Origin: Pontibacter deserti | GTDB taxonomy: Bacteria; Bacteroidota; Bacteroidia; Cytophagales; Hymenobacteraceae | NCBI RefSeq assembly: GCF_023630255.1 | Contig: NZ_JALPRS010000003.1 | Coordinates: 310,001 to 374,000, forward strand | DNA length: 64,000 bases | Direction: 5' to 3' | In this document: positions 45,087 through 53,278 of the stretch, in pieces | Numbering within the stretch: the stretch's first letter is position 1 | Layout: every line of letters begins with the position of its first letter | The notes under the pieces: model-generated | The model's input: only the letters and a program-made list of their open reading frames with translations | Database searches by the model: none | Told to the model about the DNA's origin: nothing | Program-made: the position numbers and the translations under genes

Positions 45087-45119
45087 AAAAAGCCTGCTAC
45101 ATACTATAGCAGGCTTTTT
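45087..45119. terminator. Bidirectional terminator
   Basis: A 13-bp stem AAAAAGCCTGCTA (45087-45099) with TAGCAGGCTTTTT (45107-45119) lies between two convergent genes and suits both. Confidence 0.85.
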
Positions 45120-45136
45120 ATACTTAATAAATAGCT

Positions 45137-45973
45137 TTAGCGCAATTCTATTCTTCTGGAGCGGTTGTTAATAGTTAACTCAGCAATTTTATCGCAAGGC
45201 TCACCCCCGATCGGATCATAATCAAGCACCATCGTATGCCCATTTTCGGTTGTGGTGCGTACAAGGCCCGCCACAAAATTTCGCACACAGGTCTGTGCCA
45301 TCACAAGTTTAAGTGGCTGCTCAATTTCAGTATTAAATTTTATACCTCTTCTGTTCAGGCCAGTTGATCTGCCTGTTATCTGGTAAATATCGTCCGTTAA
45401 TAAACGAGTATCAGTTCCAGCAATTCGCTCTACAACACGTACAGCGCTCCATTCCAGGTTGCCTTTTGGAGTCACAATTCTTGCATCACGTACTACTACA
45501 TTCATTTCATTAGCATTAACATAGGTCTTGGTTTTAGTGCCCGTAAAATGCATGTCGTTTACATAGTAGTCTTGCAAGGTTATAGTTACGCTGGAGCCTG
45601 CTGTGTGGCGCTGGCCTTCGAAAACAGCTACAATTTTACCTCGTCTGCTCCTGCCGTCGCGGCAAACACAATTGGTAGTTCCAAAATCAATGGTAAGCGT
45701 CCGGGTTTCTGCATTAAAGGTGCGGGTGGCGCAGGCAGGAAAGGCTTCTGAAGTGGCTGCAACACGACCATTTAAAAGAGCCTCTTCATTACCGGCTTCT
45801 TCTACAAAGTCCCCCATTGTATTAAATTCCATTTCAGCCAGTGTTTCGGATTCCACAGTTTCCGTATCTACTGTTTCAATCTCATCTTCAGTTTTCTGGC
45901 AGGCAGTAAAAGACAATAAGGCAGCCGTAGCTACTAGTGGTAAGATTTTCACAAGTTGTTTTTTCATAATCAT
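45137..45973 (-). CDS. Hypothetical lipoprotein
   Basis: The 278-residue protein has a lipoprotein signal (LLSFTAC) and a long acidic linker with many Glu/Thr/Val (about 27-60). The mature part is beta-rich, with FGTTNCVCRDGRSRRGKI and FEGQRHTAGSSVTITLQDYYV in the middle; several cysteines could form a disulfide. I do not recognise a family. ATG at 45973 or 45967 are both possible. The gene downstream is convergent and separated by the terminator. Confidence 0.65.
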   Translation of the reverse strand: MIMKKQLVKILPLVATAALLSFTACQKTEDEIETVDTETVESETLAEMEFNTMGDFVEEAGNEEALLNGRVAATSEAFPACATRTFNAETRTLTIDFGTTNCVCRDGRSRRGKIVAVFEGQRHTAGSSVTITLQDYYVNDMHFTGTKTKTYVNANEMNVVVRDARIVTPKGNLEWSAVRVVERIAGTDTRLLTDDIYQITGRSTGLNRRGIKFNTEIEQPLKLVMAQTCVRNFVAGLVRTTTENGHTMVLDYDPIGGEPCDKIAELTINNRSRRIELR

Positions 45974-46054
45974 TTCAGATGGAGAGTGTATGCCAGTTAG
46001 AGCAATGCAACCTGCAATAGTTTAACGCTATATAGAAAAAATATTGCTTAGGCT

Positions 46055-46768
46055 CTAAAATGAGTAGCCAACTGAGAATTTTAACTGGCCAAGCGGTGTG
46101 GCAGCAATGTAAGAACTTTCATCGCTTGCTAGTTCATGCCCGATAATATGCTCTGGTAATAACTCATCGGCACTGGTAGCTCTTGCATACTTTACACGAC
46201 CACCTAAAGATCCGGCAAGCTCTAACGTAAAGTGCTGACCTAACAGGAATTGCCCTCCCAGCTGGTAGCTCAGGTCTAAGGAATTTTGGTATAAACGACC
46301 AACAAAACGGTAGTCTGGTGATGATGGATCCTGTTCAGGTAGCTCAAAAACGTTTTCCTCAAAAACCATAAAACGGTAGCCAAAAACCGGTCCCCAGAAC
46401 AAGCCAAAAGGAGCAGTTCGTTTTTTTGTGTTATAGTAGCGCTGGCTCATATGTATGGCAACTCCCATTACATTTTTTGCTTCATAATCTTCCCAATCAT
46501 CGGTTTCGCCTTTCAGGTAGCTTTTATAGATGTACCCGATGCCATACTCGTTTGCCACACGTTCGGTGCGAAGCTTTTCAAACGAAAAGTATATTTCACC
46601 AATCTGTAGCGGGTGCACTTTTATAATGCGATCATGTGCTGTATCTATTTCACTTATTTCCGGAGTGTCTATGTCCTGTTCCTCGTCCTGCGCCTGAGCA
46701 ACGCCGGCAGTAAGCATAAATATTACAAATAAGCAGGTTTTAATGCGAGTTGAGAGTTCTTTTTTCAT
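46055..46768 (-). CDS. Hypothetical outer-membrane barrel-like protein
   Basis: A 237-residue protein with a signal peptide of about 26 residues (AQAQ). The chain has an alternating strand pattern, with segments YISFEKLRTERVANEYGIGYIY, GLFWGPVFGYRFMVF, SLDLSYQLGGQFLLGQHFTLELAGSLGGRVKY and a C-terminal FSVGYSF. The final Phe suggests a small outer-membrane beta-barrel. No family recognised. Located between the lipoprotein gene and the DUF4142 pair. Confidence 0.65.
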   Translation of the reverse strand: MKKELSTRIKTCLFVIFMLTAGVAQAQDEEQDIDTPEISEIDTAHDRIIKVHPLQIGEIYFSFEKLRTERVANEYGIGYIYKSYLKGETDDWEDYEAKNVMGVAIHMSQRYYNTKKRTAPFGLFWGPVFGYRFMVFEENVFELPEQDPSSPDYRFVGRLYQNSLDLSYQLGGQFLLGQHFTLELAGSLGGRVKYARATSADELLPEHIIGHELASDESSYIAATPLGQLKFSVGYSF

Positions 46769-46987
46769 ACACTGAGTAAGAAGTATAAATAATATCGTTA
46801 ACAGAAAAATAATTTCCCAGCCATTACAAAAAGTATAATCTGGTGCTGGCCGGAATTGGCTAAGCTGCTATTGTAACGGGAGTTAACATAAACCAGTTTA
46901 TACATATCTACAATATAACTCCGTGATAATTAGGGCGTATAAAAAATGTTACTAATTATATTTAGTTACTTAACCTACTATAAAACT

Positions 46988-47575
46988 ATGAAAAAAATTG
47001 CATCAACAGGTTTAATCGCTTGTGCTTTATTATTTAGCTTAAGCTGTAACCAGAAACAGGAACCAGTAGAAGAGGCCCAGGAAGCAAATGAAGAGGTTGC
47101 CGAAGGCACTGAAATGGAAGATGAAATGACAGACATGTCCGACTTTATGACCAAAGCAGCAAGCGGTGGTATGATGGAGGTGGAACTGGGTAAAATGGCT
47201 CAGGAGAAAGGGCAGCACAAAGACGTAAAAAGCTTTGGGCAAATGATGGTAACCGACCATACCAAAGCTAATACTGAATTAAAAGCACTGGCTGGTACCA
47301 AAAACATTACACTGCCAGATAGCATGAGCAAAGACCACATGGATCATGTAAGTGAACTTCGCCAGAAAACAGGCGCTGAGTTTGACAAAGCTTATATGGA
47401 CATGATGGTATCTGACCATGAAGAAGATGTGCAGTTGTTTGAGGATGCAGCACAAAACCTGCAGGATCCGGAAGCGAAATCTTTTGCAAGTAAAACTGTA
47501 CCTGTGCTGCGTAAGCACCTCGACCGTGCGAAACAGGTAAAAGACATGGTTGATAAACAGCAAAGCAACCAATAA
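46988..47575 (+). CDS. DUF4142 lipoprotein, copy 1
   Basis: A 195-residue protein with start ATG 46988, chosen because it gives a lipoprotein signal (LFSLSC, Cys20); an upstream frame extends further but has no signal. A Glu-rich linker is followed by the helical DUF4142 domain (about 50-185), with MTKAASGGMMEVELGKMAQEKG, KSFGQMMVTDHTKANTELKAL and the repeated histidine pairs DHTK and SDHEEDVQLFEDAAQN. The family is ferritin-like and of unknown function. A paralog follows 89 bp downstream. Confidence 0.85.
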   Translation: MKKIASTGLIACALLFSLSCNQKQEPVEEAQEANEEVAEGTEMEDEMTDMSDFMTKAASGGMMEVELGKMAQEKGQHKDVKSFGQMMVTDHTKANTELKALAGTKNITLPDSMSKDHMDHVSELRQKTGAEFDKAYMDMMVSDHEEDVQLFEDAAQNLQDPEAKSFASKTVPVLRKHLDRAKQVKDMVDKQQSNQ

Positions 47576-47607
47576 CCCCGGCTAAGACCTACTTAGTAAA
47601 ACATATG

Positions 47608-47644
47608 AAAGCATCTGTAAGTACCTATACTTTACAGATGCTTT
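47608..47644 (+). terminator. Hairpin between the DUF4142 copies
   Basis: A 13-bp stem AAAGCATCTGTAA (47608-47620) with TTACAGATGCTTT (47632-47644), followed by a T run, ends copy 1. It lies inside an upstream start that could be proposed for copy 2 and rules that start out. Confidence 0.85.
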
Positions 47645-47664
47645 TTGTTTTTAACCAAACGACT

Positions 47665-48231
47665 ATGAAACGATATTTACCTTTATGCCTGATGTTTGCT
47701 ATGGTGTTGTGCCTGCACACAGGTTGCAATTCTAACGATAGCATTAGGGCAGCCGCTGACCAGAGTGTAACTCAGTTTGAACAGGCCGGGCAGAAAAATA
47801 TGGAGAACGATGCCCTGTTTGTAGCAGAAGCTGCCAGCGCTAATATGTTGCAACTACAGCTGAGCCAGGAAGCAATTGCACGAGGTGTTAGCCCTGAAGT
47901 AAAAACGATGTCTCAGGAAATGGAGGAGGCCCATGAACAAATGCTGACCGAGCTGCAGGACCTTGGAAGTAAGGCTAATTTTGTGCTGCCACAAACCTTG
48001 GGTAATGCACACAAAGATGTACTTGAAGAAGTTACCGCTAAAGAAGGAATAGCTTTTGACCTGGCCTATATCAGGGAGATAAGGCACCTGCACGACAAGC
48101 TCCTGGAACGTTACGAAGATATGGCGGAAAGTGGTGTATCGATGGACGTAAAACAATACGCATCGCGGCAGTTACCACTTATCAGGCAGCACCTGCAGGA
48201 GGCCGAAGCCCTTGAAAAGAAGATACAATAA
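47665..48231 (+). CDS. DUF4142 lipoprotein, copy 2
   Basis: A 188-residue paralog of the preceding protein. ATG 47665 gives a lipoprotein signal ending LHTGC (Cys21); a start further upstream would run through the terminator of copy 1. The domain has FVAEAASANMLQLQLSQEAIARG, MSQEMEEAHEQMLTELQDLG and a second His position in HLHDKLLERYEDMAESG. The metal-like His and Glu pattern is weaker than in copy 1. A tandem arrangement with its own terminator (48236-48270) suggests independent expression of the two copies. Confidence 0.85.
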   Translation: MKRYLPLCLMFAMVLCLHTGCNSNDSIRAAADQSVTQFEQAGQKNMENDALFVAEAASANMLQLQLSQEAIARGVSPEVKTMSQEMEEAHEQMLTELQDLGSKANFVLPQTLGNAHKDVLEEVTAKEGIAFDLAYIREIRHLHDKLLERYEDMAESGVSMDVKQYASRQLPLIRQHLQEAEALEKKIQ

Positions 48232-48235
48232 ACAG

Positions 48236-48270
48236 CAAAGCCGCAACTATAAAGTATAGCTGCGGCTTTG
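48236..48270. terminator. Bidirectional terminator
   Basis: CAAAGCCGCA (48236-48245) pairs with TGCGGCTTTG (48261-48270), with further pairing of ACTATA and TATAG in the loop region. It lies between the convergent DUF4142 and uvrA genes. Confidence 0.8.
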
Positions 48271-48291
48271 TTTTATACTTTTAGTTATACT

Positions 48292-51189
48292 TTATTCCTG
48301 CCCGTCTTCGCGGTAGTGGCTGGTTGCCAGTTCCTCTTTCAGGAAGCGGGAAGTATAGCCTTTCTTTACTTTGGCTACTTCTTCCGGTGTACCGGCAGCA
48401 ACTATAGTTCCGCCACCTTCGCCACCTTCCGGACCAATATCAATGATATGATCCGCAATTTTAATCAGGTCGAGGTTGTGCTCTATAATAAGTACCGTGT
48501 TGCCTTTGTTGGTCAGCTTATGCAGTACTTCTGATAAGTGCTCGATGTCCTGGAAGTGTAGTCCGGTTGTCGGTTCATCCAGGATATAAAGTGTCTGTCC
48601 GGTATCTTTTTTCGATAACTCAGTTGCCAGCTTTACACGTTGCGCCTCACCGCCTGATAGTGTGGTAGCCTGTTGACCAAGTGTAATGTAGCCTAAACCA
48701 ACTTCATTCAACGTCTGAATTTTACGCAGGATACGCGGCTGGCTCTCGAAGAAATCCACGGCCTGCTCTACGGTCATGTCCAGTACGTCGGTTATACTTT
48801 TGCCTTTAAAGCGTACTTCTAGGGTCTCGCGGTTATAGCGCTTTCCTTTACACACTTCGCATGGCACATACACATCCGGGAGGAAATTCATTTCTATGGT
48901 TCGCATACCTGCACCTTCACAAGCTTCGCAACGGCCACCCTTTACGTTAAACGAGAATCGACCCGGCGAATAACCCCTGATCTTAGCTTCCGGCAGCTGT
49001 GCAAATAAACTTCTGATGTCAGTAAACACGCCGGTATAAGTAGCAGGGTTAGAGCGTGGCGTACGGCCAATCGGCGACTGATCCACTTCAATTACCTTAT
49101 CTATCTTATCCAGCCCTTCTATCTTTTTATAAGGTAACGGCTCGCGCTTAGCCCTGAAAAAGTGGGTATTGAGTATAGGATAAAGCGTGTCGTGTATCAA
49201 AGATGATTTACCTGAACCCGATACGCCCGTTACGCAGATCATTTTACCTAGTGGCAACTCCAGTGTTACGTTTTTCAGGTTATGGCCGGTAGCTCCTATC
49301 AGCTTTAATGTTTCGCCGTTGCCTGGCCGCTTGGTGCGTGGCACGGCGATGCCGCGTCGGTTACTCAGGAAGTCAGCGGTTGTCGTGCCGGCGTTCATCA
49401 TTTCTTCCGGAGTGCCAGCTGTTACCACCTGCCCACCGTGTATACCTGCGCCGGGGCCAATATCCACCACGTAATCTGCCTGCAGGATCATATCTTTGTC
49501 GTGCTCTACAACTATAATAGAGTTACCCAGGTCACGCAGGTCTTTCAGGGCATTTATCAGGCGTTCGTTGTCGCGCTGGTGCAGGCCTATACTTGGCTCA
49601 TCCATAATGTATAAAACACCCACCAACTGCGTACCAATCTGCGTTGCCAAACGGATTCGCTGACTTTCGCCACCAGATAATGTTTTAACAGGGCGATGCA
49701 GGCTCAGGTAATCCAGGCCTACATCCAGCAAAAAGCCGATACGCTTGCGGATTTCTTTCAGTAGTTCGCGGGCAATTACGTTCTGGCGCTCGCTCAGGCG
49801 TTCTTCAAGCCCCTCGAACCAGGCAGCCAGTTTGTTTATATCTAATACCGAAAGCTCACCAATATTCTTGTTATCGATCTTGAAGTGTAGCGATTCTTTC
49901 TTTAGTCGGTGGCCGTTACACTCCGGGCAAGTATTGGTCTGGGTAAAATCTTCTACCCACGAGCGTATACTTTCCGAATCAGACTCCATTTGCCCTTTCA
50001 GGAAGTTGATGATTCCTTCGAACTCCACTACATAGTTACCTTTCTTGGTATTCACTTCCAAGTCTTCTTCCAAACCATAAAGCAATACCTTCATTACATC
50101 CTCAGGCAAATCCTTCAGCGGTGTAGATACCGACACTTTAAAGTGCTTGAACAATGCTTCTATCTGCTTAAAAATCCAGATGTCGCGGTACTCGCCAAGT
50201 GGGGCAATGCCACCACGGCGTATACTTAAGCTTTTGTCAGGTATAACTGATTCTTCTGTAATTTCCTGTATCTCTCCTAAGCCATTACAAACCGGGCAGG
50301 CACCATAAGGGGAGTTAAACGAGAAGGAGTTCGGAGCCGGATCGTCGTAGGCAATGCCAGTGGCCGGGTCCATGAGGTGGCGCGAGAAGAAGTGCGTTTT
50401 GTCGGCATCTGCATCAAGTATAAGCACCGTACCTTTGCCATGCGTCAGCGCATTTTGTATAGAGCTCGACAAACGGAAACGATCTTCTTCCTTTACTACG
50501 ATCTTATCGATTACGATCTCGATATCGTGAATTTTATAGCGGTCTACCTGCATCTTCGGCGCTATCTCCAGCATCTCACCATCTACGCGAGCACGGATAA
50601 AGCCCATTTTGCGGATCTGCTGGAAAAGCTCGCGGTAATGACCCTTACGGCCTTTTACCACCGGTGCCAGCACAACTATACGCTTGCCATCAAAGTTTTC
50701 CAGAATATGATTTACGATCTGGTCGTCGCTCTGGCGCACCATTTTTTCGCCGGTTACATAACTAAAGGCCTCTGCGGTACGTGCCCATAACAGACGCATA
50801 AAGTCGTAGATCTCTGTGATAGTACCAACAGTAGAGCGCGGGTTGCGGCTGGTAGTTTTTTGTTCAATGGAAATTACCGGCGATAAACCCTCGATCTTGT
50901 CTACATCAGGGCGCTCCAGGCCACCCATAAACGAGCGGGCGTAGGCCGAGAAAGTTTCCATGTAGCGGCGCTGCCCTTCGGCATAAATAGTATCGAAGGC
51001 TAACGACGATTTGCCCGAACCACTGATGCCTGTGAAGACCACTAGTTTGTAGCGCGGCAGGGTTATAGAAATGTTTTTGAGATTGTGTTCGCGGGCGCCA
51101 TATACTTCAATTTGCTGCGTTTCGCCGTTATGCGAGAAGGCTGCTGAAGCTACGCCGGTATCTGTAGTTTGCTTTTGTTCTAAAGCCAT
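48292..51189 (-). CDS. uvrA: Excinuclease ABC subunit A
   Basis: DNA damage recognition ATPase of nucleotide excision repair, 965 residues. Both ABC units are intact: Walker A loops GISGSGKSS and GVSGSGKSS, two LSGGE signatures (VKTLSGGESQRIRLA and TTLSGGEAQRVKLA) and Walker B DEPSIG and DEPTTGL. Zinc-finger cysteine pairs occur in CPVCNGLG, CPECNGHR and CEACEG-CEVCKG. The N-terminal extension of about 20 residues is longer than the E. coli start. The -7 element TACCTTTG (minus strand, 51214-51221) lies 25 bp upstream. Confidence 0.97.
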   Translation of the reverse strand: MALEQKQTTDTGVASAAFSHNGETQQIEVYGAREHNLKNISITLPRYKLVVFTGISGSGKSSLAFDTIYAEGQRRYMETFSAYARSFMGGLERPDVDKIEGLSPVISIEQKTTSRNPRSTVGTITEIYDFMRLLWARTAEAFSYVTGEKMVRQSDDQIVNHILENFDGKRIVVLAPVVKGRKGHYRELFQQIRKMGFIRARVDGEMLEIAPKMQVDRYKIHDIEIVIDKIVVKEEDRFRLSSSIQNALTHGKGTVLILDADADKTHFFSRHLMDPATGIAYDDPAPNSFSFNSPYGACPVCNGLGEIQEITEESVIPDKSLSIRRGGIAPLGEYRDIWIFKQIEALFKHFKVSVSTPLKDLPEDVMKVLLYGLEEDLEVNTKKGNYVVEFEGIINFLKGQMESDSESIRSWVEDFTQTNTCPECNGHRLKKESLHFKIDNKNIGELSVLDINKLAAWFEGLEERLSERQNVIARELLKEIRKRIGFLLDVGLDYLSLHRPVKTLSGGESQRIRLATQIGTQLVGVLYIMDEPSIGLHQRDNERLINALKDLRDLGNSIIVVEHDKDMILQADYVVDIGPGAGIHGGQVVTAGTPEEMMNAGTTTADFLSNRRGIAVPRTKRPGNGETLKLIGATGHNLKNVTLELPLGKMICVTGVSGSGKSSLIHDTLYPILNTHFFRAKREPLPYKKIEGLDKIDKVIEVDQSPIGRTPRSNPATYTGVFTDIRSLFAQLPEAKIRGYSPGRFSFNVKGGRCEACEGAGMRTIEMNFLPDVYVPCEVCKGKRYNRETLEVRFKGKSITDVLDMTVEQAVDFFESQPRILRKIQTLNEVGLGYITLGQQATTLSGGEAQRVKLATELSKKDTGQTLYILDEPTTGLHFQDIEHLSEVLHKLTNKGNTVLIIEHNLDLIKIADHIIDIGPEGGEGGGTIVAAGTPEEVAKVKKGYTSRFLKEELATSHYREDGQE

Positions 51190-51213
51190 TCAGGATGCGT
51201 TGATTTTAAATAG

Positions 51214-51221
51214 CAAAGGTA
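51214..51221 (-). promoter_or_regulatory. Candidate -7 element of uvrA
   Basis: CAAAGGTA on the plus strand reads TACCTTTG on the minus strand, 24 bp from the start codon. No good -33 element is visible. I see no LexA-like box in this spacer. Confidence 0.5.
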
Positions 51222-51256
51222 TAAAATTGCCAGCGCTTTACGACAGTAAAACTCCA

Positions 51257-51280
51257 ACCCTTCTTAACAGAAAAGAAGGG
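51257..51280 (-). terminator. Terminator-like hairpin upstream of uvrA
   Basis: CCCTTCTT pairs with AAGAAGGG around a short loop, with flanking CCAA/TTGG. It lies after the stop of the DUF202 gene at 51320 and is most simply its terminator, though no long T run follows. Confidence 0.5.
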
Positions 51281-51319
51281 CAATTGGTTTAGCATTTGCT
51301 AAGTTTCCTGCTTTATACT

Positions 51320-51709
51320 TCAGTCCACGTTGCCGTAGCGGGAGGCTTCTTTTTCGTGGATGGCGGCGTGGTGGTGACTGGTCTCTGTAAAATCTTCGCG
51401 CTGCCTTTTTATCAGTTTCTGTTTCTGAAAGTACCTGTAGAAACTATAGGCAGATAATATTACTCCGACAAACATAAGCGCAACCCCGGCAGTTTCCATA
51501 TAAACGTTACCGGAGAACTTAACAGCCGCAATACCACCGGCAATAATAGTGATAGCCGTGCGAAGATAAGCCATTAATGTTCGTTCATTAGCAAAAATAG
51601 TACGCTGAACAGCCATCTGGTTCCGAACCTCAGTGTTCTTTTTCTCTTGGATCTTCAGCTTTTTCTTTAGCTTTTTGATCGTTTCTTTATCCGGATCGGG
51701 TAGCATCAT
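51320..51709 (-). CDS. DUF202 (YidH-like) membrane protein, copy 1
   Basis: Small inner-membrane protein of 129 residues. A basic N-terminal helical part (KKLKKKLKIQEKKNTEVRNQ) is followed by the DUF202 signature FANERTLMAYLRTAITIIAGGIA, a second hydrophobic stretch VALMFVGVILSAYSFYRYF and a His-rich tail. Function is unknown. It is paralogous to the gene at 51741 and starts 31 bp after that gene's end, so the two are probably co-transcribed. Confidence 0.85.
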   Translation of the reverse strand: MMLPDPDKETIKKLKKKLKIQEKKNTEVRNQMAVQRTIFANERTLMAYLRTAITIIAGGIAAVKFSGNVYMETAGVALMFVGVILSAYSFYRYFQKQKLIKRQREDFTETSHHHAAIHEKEASRYGNVD

Positions 51710-51740
51710 GGCTTGGCAGGTATAATTTAATAACTATAAG

Positions 51741-52169
51741 CTAAACTATAGGATTAGGTGTGTTGGTATCTGGCTCTGCTTTTTCCTGGGCGGCTACTTC
51801 GGCATGTACCGGGCTGGTTGGTGCATACACCCGTGTATGGTGCTGTATTCTTTCCTGCTTTTTACAATACCTGCGATACCCCACAAAGCCAATAACTAAG
51901 CCTATAGGTATAAACATTGCTCCAAATCCTTTGTACAACGGGTCTTCAAAAAACTTTATGAAAGATAAACCAGCCAGCACCAGTGCCATGGCTGTACGGC
52001 TATAGGCAAGTAGCGTACGTTCGTTGGCGAGTTTAGTGCGCTCCATGGCTAGCTGGTCCCGTACTTCCACGTTCTGCTTTTCCTGTACTTTCAGGTCTTT
52101 TTTCAGCTTCTTACGCTCTCTGCGGCTTAGTATACTTCTCCAGTTCATACTGAAAGTATACGACAGCAA
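51741..52169 (-). CDS. DUF202 (YidH-like) membrane protein, copy 2
   Basis: A 142-residue paralog of the preceding protein with the signature LANERTLLAYSRTAMALVLAGLSFI and a second membrane stretch IPIGLVIGFVGYRRY. The N-terminus is again basic, with RERKKLKKDLKVQEKQNVEVRDQ, and the tail is Glu/Pro-rich. Copies differ mostly outside the transmembrane parts. A terminator of the LOG gene precedes it. Confidence 0.85.
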   Translation of the reverse strand: MLSYTFSMNWRSILSRRERKKLKKDLKVQEKQNVEVRDQLAMERTKLANERTLLAYSRTAMALVLAGLSFIKFFEDPLYKGFGAMFIPIGLVIGFVGYRRYCKKQERIQHHTRVYAPTSPVHAEVAAQEKAEPDTNTPNPIV

Positions 52170-52215
52170 CTATACAGGGGATAATAGCTATTGTTGCAGA
52201 CTGCAAACAAACAAA

Positions 52216-52239
52216 AAGCCCGCTGTGTTGGCAGCGGGC
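52216..52239 (-). terminator. Terminator after the LOG-family gene
   Basis: A 9-bp GC-rich stem AGCCCGCTG (52216-52224) with CAGCGGGCT (52231-52239), followed by TTTTTG on the minus strand. Confidence 0.8.
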
Positions 52240-52272
52240 TCTTGATAAATATAAAGTATAGTTGTTTCTCTC

Positions 52273-53136
52273 TTAGAAGTTTGGAGAAAGCAGGTATTTG
52301 TTGTAGAAGTCGTCGATCACTTTCACAGCTTCCGATGGATCGTCTACAATGTGTACCAGGTCAAGGTCTTCAGCGCTGATATTGCTTTCAACATGCAGCA
52401 TCACATCTTCTACCCATTTCATTAAGCCTTCCCAGTAAGAGCGGCCAACCAACACAATAGGGAAAGCCCCGATTTTCTTTGTCTGGATAAGCGTGATCGC
52501 TTCAAATAGCTCATCTAGTGTACCAAAGCCACCAGGCATCACTATAAAACCCTGCGCATACTTCACAAACATTACTTTGCGAACAAAGAAGTAATCGAAG
52601 TTGATGATCTTATCAGAGTCTATGTAGATGTTATTGAACTGCTCAAATGGCAACTGAATGTTCAGACCTACCGATTTACCACCCTCAGAGTGAGCACCTT
52701 TGTTACCAGCCTCCATAATGCCCGGGCCACCACCAGTAATTACGCCATAACCATGGCGTACCAGTTTGGCAGCAATTTCTTCGGCCATTATATAGTATTT
52801 GTTGTCTGGCTTGGTACGTGCCGACCCGAAAATAGAAACGCATGGTCCGATCTTGGCCAGTTTCTCGAAACCATCCACGAACTCAGCCATTACTTTAAAT
52901 ATCTGCCACGAGTCTGCAATTTTAATCTCGTTCCAGTCTTTGTCTACAAACGCTTTACGGATACGGATATCTTCTTCAGAAGCAGGTGGGGCCAATACCT
53001 CGCCTGACTCACGCAGGTCGGTAATGGATTTTGCTTTGTTATCGTTTACATCGGGCTTTAAAATGGTTTGCCCGCTACCAGTGTTTAGCGACTCGTCGTG
53101 TAACTTCGTCTTGCTTGTCTTTCTAAGCTTTGTCAT
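52273..53136 (-). CDS. LOG-family protein (TIGR00730-type)
   Basis: Rossmann-fold protein of 287 residues. GGGPGIMEAGNKGA and PGGFGTLDELFEAITLIQTKK are the PGGxGTxxE and related motifs of LOG-type phosphoribohydrolases, which release bases from nucleoside 5'-monophosphates. The N-terminal 70 residues form a polar extension (SKTKLHDESLNTGSGQ) seen in the Bacteroidota type. Whether it makes cytokinin-like bases or serves another purpose is unknown. It is alone on its transcript, ended by the hairpin at 52216. Confidence 0.88.
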   Translation of the reverse strand: MTKLRKTSKTKLHDESLNTGSGQTILKPDVNDNKAKSITDLRESGEVLAPPASEEDIRIRKAFVDKDWNEIKIADSWQIFKVMAEFVDGFEKLAKIGPCVSIFGSARTKPDNKYYIMAEEIAAKLVRHGYGVITGGGPGIMEAGNKGAHSEGGKSVGLNIQLPFEQFNNIYIDSDKIINFDYFFVRKVMFVKYAQGFIVMPGGFGTLDELFEAITLIQTKKIGAFPIVLVGRSYWEGLMKWVEDVMLHVESNISAEDLDLVHIVDDPSEAVKVIDDFYNKYLLSPNF

Positions 53137-53278
53137 AGTAATTAAATCATCTACATCTGCAGGGCAACTTTACCCTGTGGCGCTTTTATAACCTGCGCCT
53201 TTCAACATCAAAAATATTTAAACCGCCAAAATACAGGCAGTGAGGTGAACACTGCAAAATGGCGGCGTGTAAATTACT

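Noticed and set aside
46946..46987. Upstream start for DUF4142 copy 1
   Set aside because: The extra residues are not part of the domain, and only ATG 46988 gives the lipoprotein signal.
47605..47664. Upstream start for DUF4142 copy 2
   Set aside because: The segment is the terminator hairpin of copy 1; ATG 47665 gives a proper lipoprotein signal.
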